Below, in pieces: positions 1 to 9,196 of a stretch of 24,795 bases of DNA. The DNA comes from Tubiluchus corallicola. Lineage: Eukaryota > Priapulida > Priapulimorpha > Priapulimorphida > Tubiluchidae. Numbering within the stretch: position 1 is the stretch's first letter; each line of letters begins with the position of its first letter. The stretch covers positions 1 through 24,795 of the forward strand of contig JAQGDQ010001808.1 of NCBI GenBank assembly GCA_030141605.1, in the 5' to 3' direction. A model generated the notes under the pieces. It was not told the origin of the DNA. It did not search any database and was given only the letters and a program-made list of their open reading frames with translations. The translations under genes were made by a program, and so were the position numbers.

Positions 1-176
1 AAGCTGTAGTAATGTCCAGCATTCGCTTGACCGCTATGGACCACAATACCGACGAGATCATAGATGCAACCAAACTGTTCAACTTCCATGGATTTCTCAC
101 GGTTCTTATTGTCCTGCTTTTCGCGACACGCCAGTCCTTCCGCAGTGTACGGCTCCATGTCCAAAACCCACGGGAA
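1..176 (-). CDS. USP9X-like: USP9X-like exon 17 (cut by window edge): USP palm with catalytic His
   Basis: The acceptor is ccaattgcag at 180-177. The exon runs to the window edge: 58 codons (residues 818-875) plus two bases. It opens FPWVLDMEPYT, as in human FPRELDMEPYT, has a short lysine- and glutamate-rich loop, and continues YDLVGIVVHSGQANAGHYYS. This is the USP His box; His872 in GHYYS is the predicted catalytic base. The Asp/Asn that completes the triad should lie in the next exon, off the left edge. A plus-strand open frame here (12-257) is only its shadow. Confidence 0.97.
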
Positions 177-385
177 CTGCAATTGGAGAAATTCAACAGA
201 ATAATGAAAACCCACGGGAAACAAAATGTTGCAAAAGAAAAGATTTTTTGTCAATAACCTACATACATATACTGTAATATTTGCACATGATGCAGTAAGT
301 ATTGTTATTTGCAGTACCTAAAATTAGTTTTGGATAAACCATCAGATAAAAAACACCACACTAATTATAATTCCTTGTAACAATA

Positions 386-775
386 CAGTCATATCTCGGT
401 TTGCGGACCTCGCTTTTAGGGATATCGGAAAAATCGGACAAAATCTGGACCGTTAAAAAGTCCTACATACTACAGACGCAAGTCGATGTTTCGTGAGCTG
501 ACCGCTAGTTGGTGGGCTGTCACTTTGTTTACATCAGCGCAACCAAGCAGCGTGTGACGACACGTGTGTAGCTTCTAAGTCGGCGTGTTTAGTGGTTTAG
601 AGTCAATTATGTGGAGTTATTTGAGTCAAATGCCAACAGATTTTATATATTTTTGTATAGGAGCAGCCCATACTAGATGTTTTTGAGACAATTAAGCAAT
701 TGATTCTACATTACCGTGAGTCTAATGCACGGCACCTTCTATATTAGCTTAGTATCGGAAATACGGACAATTGGC
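386..775. repeat. Possible degraded pogo/Tigger-like repeat in intron 16 (177-980)
   Basis: A TA dinucleotide at 384-385 is followed by CAGTCATATCTCGGTTTGCG and a run of GGAC/GGATATCGG text in the style of Tigger-type ends. Similar short words (tatcggaaatacggac) reappear near 752-767. I could not align a clean inverted end, so the element is truncated or diverged. The segment 605-745 resembles 7373-7490 (a shared gtggagttatttgagtca-like opening and a tgtttttgag segment), so at least part of this intron is interspersed repeat. The rest of the intron shows nothing else. Confidence 0.4.
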
Positions 776-980
776 AATTCAATTCAATTCAAAACGTGCA
801 TTTATTTCCATATTCATGATATAACCGAGGCAAGTAAATGTATTTAATTATCACAATGGAAATAGGATGGCGAAACAGCAAGAAGGTCAACTTCCTGTGT
901 CTGCCCGGTTTCGTCCAGCAAACTGAGATATGAGTATGTTGACACAAAATACTTGATAAAACATTAATAAATTCGCAAAC

Positions 981-1100
981 CTTGAAATGATCGTCAAATT
1001 TAATGGCTCTGTTCGTTTCCCAGTCGTAATCGAATCGTTTGAGCTGCAGGCATAAGATGGGAGGTAAAGACTTAATGCAGGTCCTTTTAACTGTGTTTCT
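981..1100 (-). CDS. USP9X-like: USP9X-like exon 16: USP palm, QLKRFDYDW motif
   Basis: The acceptor is gctttacag at 1103-1101 and the donor is AAG|gtttgc at 980. The exon is 120 nt, phase 0 at both ends (residues 778-817). It reads [20 protein letters not shown] followed by [20 protein letters not shown]. The LPPxLxxxLKRF core is a signature of the USP palm, and the match to human [28 protein letters not shown] is close. A transposon begins only 52 bp upstream of the acceptor. Confidence 0.98.
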
Positions 1101-1155
1101 CTGTAAAGCAAGCATAACCATGAAACATCAAAAAATACTTCTAATACAAAATGTA

Positions 1156-3972
1156 CAGTAACTCCTCGCTTAACGACGCTAATGAGTTGCAGCAAAACGC
1201 GATGTTAGGCGAAACGTCGTTAAGCGAAACTAAAACTTCCATAGAAAGTAATGTAAAAGAATTGAGATACGTTCCAAAGGCAAAAACGAATGCTGCTTAA
1301 ATCGTATAAATTAAATGTTTGATGAGTTTGTTTATGGTTTCTTCTAGTTAATTTCTTTCTGCTTGAAATCGCCCACCTTTCGTACCACTACGTACCTATC
1401 TAGCGGTTTCTCTTTCATTAAGGTTTAAGCCTATGCAGCCATTAAACAATAAGCACTGCAGAGTCAAAGCCAAGTGCTCCATGAGGCGACACTGAAAATT
1501 TTATCATACCAGAGTACTGTATCATTTACTACGTATACTGGTTGCTATAGCAACAGGTTGCAGGTAGAATTCCTTCTCACAAAGTTTGTTTACAGGCCTC
1601 GCTTGATAGAAACCACTGCTAGTATAGTAGTTAGTCCAAAAGAAAAAACGTGTATAATAATTGCACTGTTTACATTATTAATGCACTTTCAAAACAGAAT
1701 AATGCACTATGTGCCGTTTTGATGCTTCAAATTAAGTAAAAAAGTTGTTGATTAATGAAAATTGGCTTTCGGTAAAGCAAGAAAAGGGATCATTAAAACG
1801 ATACGGTGCATCGTTAAGTTTAAAACAGTGTCAAATGTTCGGCGTCGTTAAAACGAAACGTCGCTAAACGGGGAGTCGTTAAGTTTAAAACAGTGTCAAA
1901 TGTTCGGCGTCGTTAAAACGAAACCTCGCTAAACGGGGAGTCGTTAAGTTTAAAACAGTGTCAAATGTTCGGCGTCGTTAAAACGAAACGTCGCTAAACG
2001 GGGAGTCGTTAAGTTTAAAACAGTGTCAAATGTTCGGCGTCGTTAAAACGAAACGTCGCTAAACGGGGAGTCGTTAAGTTTAAAACAGTGTCAAATGTTT
2101 GGCGTCGTTAAAACGAAACGTCGCTAAACGGGGAGTCGTTAAGTTTAAAACAGTGTCAAATGTTCGGCGTCGTTAAAACGAAACGTCGCTAAACGGGGAG
2201 TCGTTAAGTTTAAAACAGTGTCAAATGTTTGGCGTTGTTAAAACGAAACATCGCTAAACGGGGAGTCGTTAAGTTTAGAACAGTGTCAAATGTTCGGCGT
2301 CGTTAAAACGAAACGTCGCTAAACGGGGAGTCGTTAAGTTTAAAACAGTGTCAAATGTTAGGCGTCGTTAAAACGAAACGTCGCTAAACGGGGAGTCGTT
2401 AAGTTTAAAACAGTGTCAAATGTTCGGCGTCGTTAAAACGAAACGTCGCTAAACGGGGAGTCGTTAAGTTTAAAACAGTGTCAAATGTTCGGCATCGTTA
2501 AAACGAAACGTCGCTAAATGGGGAGTCATTAAGTTTAAAACAGTGTCAAATGTTCGGCGTTGTTAAAACGAAACGTCGCTAAATGGGGAGTCGTTAAGTT
2601 TAAAACAGTGTCAAATGTTTGGCGTTGTTAAAACGAAACGTCGCTAAACGGGGAGTCGTTAAGTTTAGAACAGTGTCAAATGTTCGGCGTCGTTAAAACG
2701 AAACGTCGCTAAACGGGGAGTCGTTAAGTTTAAAACAGTGTCAAATGTTTGGCGTCGTTAAAACGAAACGTCTCTAAACGGGGAGTCGTTAAGTTTAAAA
2801 CACTGTCAAATGTTCGGCGTCGTTAAAACGAAACGTCGCTAAACGGTACGTCATTAAGTTTAAAACACTGTCAAATGTTTGGCGTCGTTAAAACGAAATC
2901 GCTAAACGGGGAGTCGTTAAGTTTAAAACAGTGTCAAATGTTCGGCGTTGTTAAAACGAAATCGCTAAACGGGGAGTCGTTAAGTTTAAAACAGTGTCAA
3001 ATGTTCGGCGTCGTTAAAACGAAACGTCGCTAAACGGTACGTCATTAAGTTTAAAACACTGTCAAATGTTCGGCGTCGTTAAAACGAAACGTCGCTAAAC
3101 GGGGAGTCGTTAAGTTTAAAACAGTGTCAAATGTTCGGCGTCGTTAAAACGAAACATCGCTAAACGGGGAGTCGTTAAGTTTAAAACAGTGTCAAATGTT
3201 CGGCGTCGTTAAAACGAAACGTCGCTAAACGGTACGTCATTAAGTTTAAAACAATGTCAAATGTTCGGCGTCGTGAAAACGAAACGTCGTTAAACGGTAC
3301 GTCATTAAGTTTAAAACAGTGTCAAATGTTCGGCGTCGTGAAAACGAAACGTCGCTAAACGGTACGTCATTAAGTTTAAAACAGTGTCAAATGTTCGGCG
3401 TCGTGAAAACGAAACGTCGTTAAACGGGGAGTCCTTAAGTTTAAAACACTGTCAAATGTTCGGCGTCGTGAAAACGAAACGTCGTTAAACGGGGAGTCCT
3501 TAAGTTTAAAACACTGTCAAATGTTCGGCGTCGTGAAAACGAAACGTCGCTAAACGGGGAGTCGTTAAGTTTAAAACAGTGTCAAATGTTAGGCGTCGTT
3601 AAAACGAAACATCGCTAAACGGGGAGTCGTTAAGTTTAAAACAGTGTCAAATGTTCGGCGTCGTTAAAACGAAGCGTCGCTAAACGGGGAGTCGTTAAGT
3701 TTAAAACAGTGACAAATGTTCGGCGTCGTTAAAACGAAACGTCGCTAAACGGGGAGTCGTTAAGTTTAAAACAGTGTCAAATGTTCGGCGTCGTTAAAAC
3801 GAAACGTCGCTAAACGGGGAGTCGTTAAGTTTAAAACAGTGACAAATGTTCGGCGTCGTTAAAACGAAACGTCGCTAAACGGGGAGTCGTTAAGTTTAAA
3901 ACAGTGTCAAATGTTCGGCGTCGTTAAAACGAAACGCCGCTAAACGGGGAGTCGTTAAGTGAGGACTTACTG
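1156..3972. mobile_element. pogo/Tigger-like non-autonomous DNA transposon with expanded minisatellite
   Basis: The left end reads CAGTAACTCCTCGCTTAACG at 1156. The right end at 3972, reverse-complemented, reads CAGTAAGTCCTCACTTAACG. Each end is flanked directly by TA (1154-1155 and 3973-3974), the target duplication of Tc1/mariner/pogo elements. No transposase frame is present, so it is a MITE-like, non-autonomous copy. Its left 0.65 kb is similar in reverse complement to 9197-9944 and 10093-10370. The right 2.1 kb is a tandem array of the element's own subterminal unit. It sits in intron 15, antisense or neutral to the gene. Confidence 0.85.
1811..3960. repeat. 65-bp minisatellite, about 33 units
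   Basis: The period is 65 bp, measured from successive GGGAG words at 1871, 1936, 2001 and 2066 and ending at 3947. Total distance is 2076 bp, or 32 periods once two 2-bp deletions (near 2898 and 2960) are allowed for. Each unit contains a TCGTTAAGTTTAAAACAGTG block and a GGCGTCGTTAAAACGAAACG block. Variants cluster: a GGTACGTCAT version at 2845-3370 and a TCGTGAAAAC version at 3270-3540, suggesting repeated local duplication. The sister copy at 9197-9944 has a single unit, so the array arose inside this copy. Confidence 0.97.
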
Positions 3973-4256
3973 TATCGCCACCAAAGCCTACGCATTTGTG
4001 GTCTTGTGCAAGGAGAAGAACACATTGTGTGCAATTATAGTTACACTAGCGATCTAAGAATTGATGATGAAGCGGAATTTAGTTCGTTAGATGTCTTTAT
4101 GGTCTCGACTCCATCCAACGTGCTCGTAACTATATGCAATAAATGTCTTTCTAGGGCAGACGAGTTAAATAAACAGTTACGTTTGTCATGTTTTTCCAGC
4201 TACAGTTCACACACTAGCACATTTATACTTATTCTTAATTATAATTTATACTTATA

Positions 4257-4740
4257 CAGAGCTTGGTTAGTACTTGGATGGGTGACCGCCTAGCAATACC
4301 AGGTGCTGTCTGCTTGCGGGATGCCCACACTGTATCTCGACACTACAACCACAAGCACCAACGGCTAGAGGGCGGAAAGGTCAATAAACAACGGCCATGT
4401 GTAGAGGAGTAAACCTTTCAAATCAGGAGTAGAGACCCGAAGGCGGACCAGTGCAGCATGCTCACTGGCTCCGGCAGCTCCTGCAGCCAACCTGGTGCCA
4501 AACGTCTCGCTCTGCTTTCCTTTGGACTACACCAGGGAGGAAGAGAGGGGGGTTCCTGTTGTCTGGGCAACTCAGGATCTCCATACACCTTGCCCAGGCG
4601 TGCGCCCGGAGAGGCCACTCCAGTGGTTCAAGGATCGGATTGCTCAGCCACAGTCGACGCTGCAGCTCCATCAATGTGATCAATAACTGACTCTCTTGGC
4701 GCACACTCCATTGTCTTCCGAGACAGAAGGATGCCAACAA
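4257..4740 (+). mobile_element. 5S rRNA-derived SINE, copy A (5S part truncated)
   Basis: The head at 4257-4313 is the 3' half of a 5S rRNA: GAGCTTGGTTAGTACTTGG followed by ATGGGTGACCGCCT, the box C region of the internal Pol III promoter. A shared body follows (GGATGCCCACACTGTATCTC, then AGGAGTAAACCTTTC, GCCAACCTGGTGCCAAACGT and CCATACACCTTGCCCAGGC) and ends gatgccaacaa at 4740. The body is repeated at 6520-6931 and 21294-21605. This layout (5S-like head, body, short simple tail) is that of SINE3-type elements. Open frames on both strands here belong to the repeat. Confidence 0.85.
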
Positions 4741-4822
4741 TCTCTCACTCCATGTAACAAGATAATCTTTGTAAATAAATTACAACTACTATGCAGTACA
4801 GCTAAATTAACATTTTCCTTAC

Positions 4823-4961
4823 CTTAGCACCACACTTTTCACAGTAATAAGCATTATCTCCTTCCAATAGTTCCCCTTTTACATACTGAGCTAATGAATC
4901 CTGGAGATTTCCCGTTTTAACAGGAAGGTTTAAGGCACCAAACGTTTCCTCTCTCTCATAC
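4823..4961 (-). CDS. USP9X-like: USP9X-like exon 15: USP fingers, second CxxC zinc pair
   Basis: The acceptor is tttatgtag at 4964-4962 and the donor is AAG|gtaagg at 4822. The exon is 139 nt: one base of split Arg731, then 46 codons (residues 732-777). It includes [20 protein letters not shown] and then YCEKC, matching human [25 protein letters not shown]. Cys771 and Cys774 are the second zinc pair and complete the site begun in the previous exon. Confidence 0.98.
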
Positions 4962-6034
4962 CTACATAAATAAATTACAAAAACGTACATCTATCAATAT
5001 AAGTGGTACTAACATGTGTAATACCTACAGTTTTCTAGCTATATGTAGTCATTATAATTTGAAACTTTTAACAGAAGCAGAAACCTGTTTGCATTTGTTC
5101 AAAACCTGCACAAGATGAAAAAATTACAGTTCTCATCGGATTCCAAAAGCTCTCACTCAAAACATGACTGACCGTGGCACACCTTCGACTCTTGTCGGAC
5201 GAAAAAACCCCGACGAGAAAGCGTCACCGTCCTTGAGATTACTGTTCCTTAAAGGAAAACCAGGCAATTGATTACATTCAATCTCATTTTAATTCACTGT
5301 TCAAAATTGTATTTTCTTGCCTATAAAAGTTAGCAATTGTTTCTAATGTCTGAGTAATTAACTAGGACAGTTAACACAACCGAACATAGCTACTGCTTAC
5401 GTCACAAACTAACCACAGTCTGTGCAATGGTTGGCATCTTCACTGTGCATCAAGCACAATTCCGCAAGCAAAGGCTGTTCTAAGACGCTGATGTGATGTC
5501 ACGAAAATGAGCTCTACGTCATACTGATGTCACAGACGAACGCTGCAGTTCACGATGCTGCTTATCACGTATTGCGGTACTGCGTCTATTTGTTGGCCCA
5601 CGACTATGACATAAAGGCGCCACTGCCAGTCTTTGTGGTTTCACTGAGCCACGCGTAGGTTTGAAAGTTGAACGAAATGAAACCATGCAAGGTAATTACT
5701 ATTTAATCTAAGCTTGGATTTAAATAAAGCTTTTGTAGTTTTCAATATTTTAGAGCACACTTTATTTTGAACTAATATCCACAGAATCGCTCGATATTCC
5801 TTTAAAATGATTCATAAAACACGATTAAAACAATAATTCATTAAAGCGTGATTAAAATGTCAATCAGGCTTCCACTTAAGCTTGTATTAATAATCAGATA
5901 AACAAAATTCAATAACTGCACTCAGCCCATTAACACAGCTGTTATAGGGTTAATGACAGATTTTCCAAAATCAATAATCCCTATGGCGCATCAACAACAG
6001 TGTCCAGGAAATGTTGACTTTAGTAACTACCAAC
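4962..6034. other. Intron 14, no recognised feature
   Basis: This is AT-rich intron sequence between exon 14 and exon 15. I see no repeat shared with the rest of the window, no RNA gene and no credible coding frame. A small potential hairpin (cttgtcgg at 5191-5198 with ccgacgag at 5210-5217) is the only local structure noted. Confidence 0.5.
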
Positions 6035-6117
6035 CTGTGCGGACAATCCTTGCAAATTTTCTGATCGGAAAACAAACCCTGAAACTTCCTCTTGAAAATC
6101 ACTGGCTTCTTCAGCTT
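6035..6117 (-). CDS. USP9X-like: USP9X-like exon 14: USP fingers, first CxxC zinc pair
   Basis: The acceptor is ttttacgcag at 6120-6118 and the donor is CACAG|gttggt at 6034. The exon is 83 nt: 27 codons (residues 704-730) plus two bases of split Arg731. It reads KLKKPVIFKRKFQGLFSDQK and then ICKDCPHR, aligning with human FADQKICQGCPHR. Cys725 and Cys728 are the first zinc-ligand pair of the fingers. A longer open frame overlaps it in another phase, but the splice phases on both sides and the family match fix this reading. Confidence 0.95.
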
Positions 6118-6519
6118 CTGCGTAAAAAAAATCAATAAAATTCAAATCAGCGAAGTGCAATAGCTCAGTGTTTAACCCACCAACCCCAGCGCTGGTACTG
6201 GCTTGCTCCATTATTTAGTATAGAGAAAAAATGACTAAGAAACTAAGCAAATGCTAAATATTTTCATAATACATGCCAGCAAACTTTGAAATTTATTGTT
6301 GTCATGAAAAAAACGGCCTATATTAGAACTTGGAGGCATATGTAAGTAAATTAATGTACACTCAGTAATCACCGCTTAATAGACTCACTATGAGATGGAA
6401 TTGTTTTGACCCAATTAACCAACTGAGTCAAATAGCCGAAGAGCTTAGTATGTTACTGCTATACAAGTATGAATCATCACTCATTACCTAAGCACTAGTT
6501 TTAAACAACAGTATTAGAT

Positions 6520-6931
6520 GGGCTGCCCACACTGTATCTCGACGCTAGGCGGAGGAGCTGTACAAGCAGCCAATGGCTAGAGGGCGGAGGAGGTCAAGTG
6601 ACCCAACGGCCATGTGTAGAGGAGTAAACCTTCCAATTCAGGAGTGGAGCCCCGTCATGCAAACTGACTCCGGCAGCCAACCTGGGTGCCAAACGTATCG
6701 TTCCGCTTTCCTTTGGACTACAACGGGGAGGACAAGAGGAGGTTCCTGTTGTCTGGGCAACTCAGGATCTCCATACACCTTGCCCAGGCATGCGCCCTGG
6801 AGACGTTGAAGGATCGCACTGCTCAGCCACAGTCGACGCTGCAGCTCCATCAGTGTGATCAATAACTGACACTCTTGGCGCACACTCCATTGTCTTCCGA
6901 GACAGAAGGATGCCAACAACAACAACAACAA
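6520..6931 (+). mobile_element. 5S-derived SINE, copy B (body only, (CAA)n tail)
   Basis: This copy starts within the body (CTGCCCACACTGTATCTCGA) and lacks the 5S head, so it is 5'-truncated. It follows copies A and D through AACCTGGGTGCCAAACGTAT and CCATACACCTTGCCCAGGCA, then the CACAGTCGACGCTGCAGCTC segment, and ends in GATGCCAACAACAACAACAA. The (CAA)n run is the SINE tail and marks the true 3' end. Copy A has an extra segment (gcccggagaggccactccagt) that is shorter here. Confidence 0.85.
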
Positions 6932-6986
6932 TTACACATAGTAAAAGCTATTTGGGTACACATAGTATATTATTTTAAGTGCGCAA

Positions 6987-7310
6987 CTCCCGATTTTTTC
7001 GAATTTTTGGTCAAACAGCCTGCAGAAAAACGTTCTAGCGCCGCCTGGTGGGACTCTCCGAAGGAGATATATGGCTCTTTAGAAAGAGCAAGAACAGGGC
7101 TATACGATGCTTTAGAACACGTCCACCAAGTGGAGTGCCGACGAGTTAATTAGATGTTCTATTTTTGGCAATTTTCGCTTGGAAAACTGCTGACGCAAAG
7201 CCATTATATTCTGTCTGTAACCTTATAACTTTAATTCAGTAAAAGCTACTACTGGCTTTGCGTTATAAACGAGCACTATGTAGGATGTTCGTGCATTATT
7301 GATTATAAGT
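6987..7310 (+). repeat. Interspersed repeat, inverted relative to 19857-20213
   Basis: The segment TCGAATTTTTGGTCAAACAG ... GGGACTCTCCGAAGGAGATA ... CTGACGCAAAGCCATTATAT ... ACTATGTAGGATGTTCG is found diverged and reverse-complemented at 19857-20213. It continues at 7373-7490 into text also seen at 605-745. No transposase or reverse transcriptase is visible. The class is unknown; the two copies are in opposite orientation 12.9 kb apart in the same gene. Confidence 0.75.
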
Positions 7311-7950
7311 GTATTTATACGTAAACGTTTTTGCGGGGCCTATTATTTTAAATGCGTGAAGTAAAAATACTGATTATGCGGAGTTATTTGAGTCAATTAC
7401 CGACAGTTTCTATTTACATTTAAACAGGAGAGGCCCGTTCCAGGTGTTTTTGAGTGAATTACGCAACTGGGTCTAATAAACGGTGCCAACAGTAACCCTA
7501 ACCTTGTAAAACTAGGTAAGTTGTGATTCACTAGATCATAACATACCTTTTGACAATTTTATTATAAATTTTCAATGCAAACTTAAAACAGCATTGGCCA
7601 AATCAGGTCCCCGTTTAACAAAATCACATTTCTTTTGAAACAGGGCAACAAAGGTGAAACCAAAATGAAAAAATAAATTAATTTTTGATAATTTGCACAT
7701 TTCTTAGTTGACATACGTAGTTAAATTAAAGTACTTTCCTAGATTCCCCATCTTAGTCAAAGTCACAGTGAAATTTAATGGCGATTATTTCCTGATAATT
7801 GTCCCGCAGGATGACAGATGAGCTTAAAAATCCATATCAATTCAACTTGACTTTATTAGCACTTTTAAACTTTTATAGTTAAAAACACACGAGTTTATTA
7901 AAGGTTTTACATTAAAAAAGTTAAAATCATGCCAAGCTACTGCTGTCATT

Positions 7951-7998
7951 CTTCTTCTTCTTCTTCCCAGCTTTTCCCTATGCGGGGTCGCCGTTAAA
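7951..7998 (-). mobile_element. 48-bp truncated retroposon with 14-bp target duplication
   Basis: CTACTGCTGTCATT occurs at 7937-7950 and again at 7999-8012, flanking 48 bp. The insert read on the minus strand is TTTAACGGCGACCCCGCATA followed by GGGAAAAGCTGGGAAG and a (GAA)n tail. This looks like the very 3' end of a LINE or SINE with a microsatellite tail (compare 'CGACCCC...GGG..AAGC' tails). The homologous position in the right foldback arm (around 8262-8275) lacks the insert and so acts as an empty site. Confidence 0.7.
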
Positions 7999-8147
7999 CT
8001 ACTGCTGTCATTATCAGTGATAAATTTACAAACATACAACCAGACTTAATTAGTGCATAATACCTATACTTATTATACTTATCTAACACTTATATTATAC
8101 TTATTATACTTATATTTTTATACTTATTCTTACTTATAATTTATACT

Positions 8148-8225
8148 TATACAGAGCCTGGTTAGTACTTGGATGGGTGACCACCTAGGAATACCAGGCA
8201 TGATGTTCTATACTGTAGGCTCTGC
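8148..8225 (+). mobile_element. 5S-derived SINE, copy C (5S fragment only)
   Basis: CAGAGCCTGGTTAGTACTTG followed by GATGGGTGACCACCTAGGAA is the 3' half of a 5S-like head. It is preceded by the same ttatacttattcttacttataatttatacttata-type text seen before copy A (4226-4256), so the two share their upstream junction. After the 5S part the SINE body is absent. The piece lies in the loop of the foldback structure. Confidence 0.75.
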
Positions 8226-8396
8226 CTATATAAACTGGTTGTATGTTTGTAAATTTACCAATGATGATGACAGCAGTCGAAACGTTTGGCGAATTTTGAC
8301 TTTTTTAATGTAAAAGTTTTAACGAAATTGTGCCGTTTTTAACTATAAATGTTTTTAAGTTTCAGCAATAATTTTTTTTATTTTTATTCTCATCAC

Positions 8397-8577
8397 CTTT
8401 AGATGCTCGTCCAGTTGGTCAACTAGATCCGTGAAGAATTCGAATGCGTCCTGCTGTTCCCTCACGTTGACCGGTTGACCCCATAGGCGGAAGTGCTGCC
8501 AGAATTTGTTCGGCACGTAATACTGAAGCTTCGACTCAAGGAGATGACCAAACACGGCTTGCATTTGATGAAATACA
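8397..8577 (-). CDS. USP9X-like: USP9X-like exon 13: USP catalytic domain, thumb
   Basis: The acceptor is tacatcag at 8580-8578 and the donor is AAAG|gtgatg at 8396. The exon is 181 nt: one base of split Ser643, then 60 codons (residues 644-703). It reads [20 protein letters not shown] and later [20 protein letters not shown]. The latter is the USP 'QQDAxEF' motif (Gln-Gln-Asp-Ala followed by Glu-Phe), which packs against the active-site Cys helix in the family. It matches human LQVIFGHLAASRLQYYVP and [20 protein letters not shown] closely. Confidence 0.98.
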
Positions 8578-8688
8578 CTGATGTACAAACAGGAAATATT
8601 ATTACATTCATCGTCCGTAAGAAATTCACCTTATATCAATGCACAGATGGTAGACAGAATTGGATTTTATTAATAACGTATACATTAT

Positions 8689-8812
8689 TATCATCATCAT
8701 CATCAGCATCAGCACCAGCAGCACCAGCACCACCAACACCAACACCACCACCAGCACCAGCAGCAGCAGCACCAAAACCACCAGCAGCAGCACCACCACC
8801 ACCACAACCGAC
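8689..8812. repeat. Imperfect CAT/CAG/CAC triplet tract in intron 12
   Basis: About 124 bp of triplets of form CAN (cat, cag, cac, caa, acc) lie in the 280-bp intron between exons 12 and 13. Read on the minus strand they continue the exon 12 frame as a run of Val, Leu and Met with no stop until about 8626. The tract ends about 45 bp from the exon 12 donor. Confidence 0.95.
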
Positions 8813-8857
8813 AATTTCAGCGCCACCCGATACATAAAAGCATTGTCTAAAACATAC

Positions 8858-9015
8858 CTATCCTCTGACTCTTCACTATCTACAGATAAGAGAGCAATTC
8901 GAATGTCAGACTGCATGTATAACTGCTGTATCACAGAGTTCATGTAACAGGTGGCGCCACCGTTTTTTAGACCGACGAAACCACAGGGGGCGCGACCTTC
9001 CACCGGTGGAAGATA
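8858..9015 (-). CDS. USP9X-like: USP9X-like exon 12: start of USP catalytic domain with catalytic Cys
   Basis: The acceptor is ctttttcag at 9018-9016 and the donor is GATAG|gtatgt at 8857. The exon is 158 nt, phase 0 in, leaving two bases of split Ser643 (residues 591-642). It opens [18 protein letters not shown] and continues [16 protein letters not shown], the Cys box of peptidase family C19. Cys613 is the predicted nucleophile, equivalent to human Cys1566 (number from memory). The peptide after the box is short and acidic (SVDSEESED), where human USP9X has a much longer acidic insert. Confidence 0.98.
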
Positions 9016-9196
9016 CTGAAAAAGTTTATATCTACGAATTAAAATGCACAAGACAAAAAAAGCACAAACAATTTTCAAAATCTGCAAATTTCTAGAGCAA
9101 TTACACAAAATTGATTTCTATAATCACAAAAGCATAAAAAATACATTTCAATGGAAAATTTTTGATAGAAAGTGATGCATACAAAAGACGCTATAA

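Larger units (their letters stand above)
7862..8360. repeat. Foldback (long inverted repeat) structure
   Basis: The left arm at 7862-8045 and the right arm at 8222-8360 are inverted copies. TTTATAGTTAAAAAC (left) matches the reverse complement of gtttttaactataaa (right). TTTTACATTAAAAAAGTTAAA matches tttttaatgtaaaag. AAATTTACAAACATACAACC matches ggttgtatgtttgtaaattt. The loop holds AT-rich ttatactta repeats and a 5S-derived fragment. The left arm is longer because of a nested insertion. The right arm ends about 36 bp from the exon 13 donor. Confidence 0.8.

Noticed and set aside
1811-3960. CRISPR-like array
   Set aside because: The units are contiguous with no unique spacers, no cas genes are present, and the sequence is animal.
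6020-6211. A 63-codon minus-strand frame across exon 14
   Set aside because: It is out of phase with the splice sites. The family match (DQKICKDCPHR) is in another frame, which alone joins the neighbouring exons.
4418-6931. Frames such as LASFCLGRQWSVRQE present in two places
   Set aside because: They lie within copies A and B of the 5S-derived SINE. The similarity reflects repeat copies, and indels between the copies break the frames.
8493-8947. Plus-strand frames with Pro/Ala-rich or Thr/Ser-rich text
   Set aside because: They are translations of the CAN triplet tract and the antisense of exons 12 and 13.
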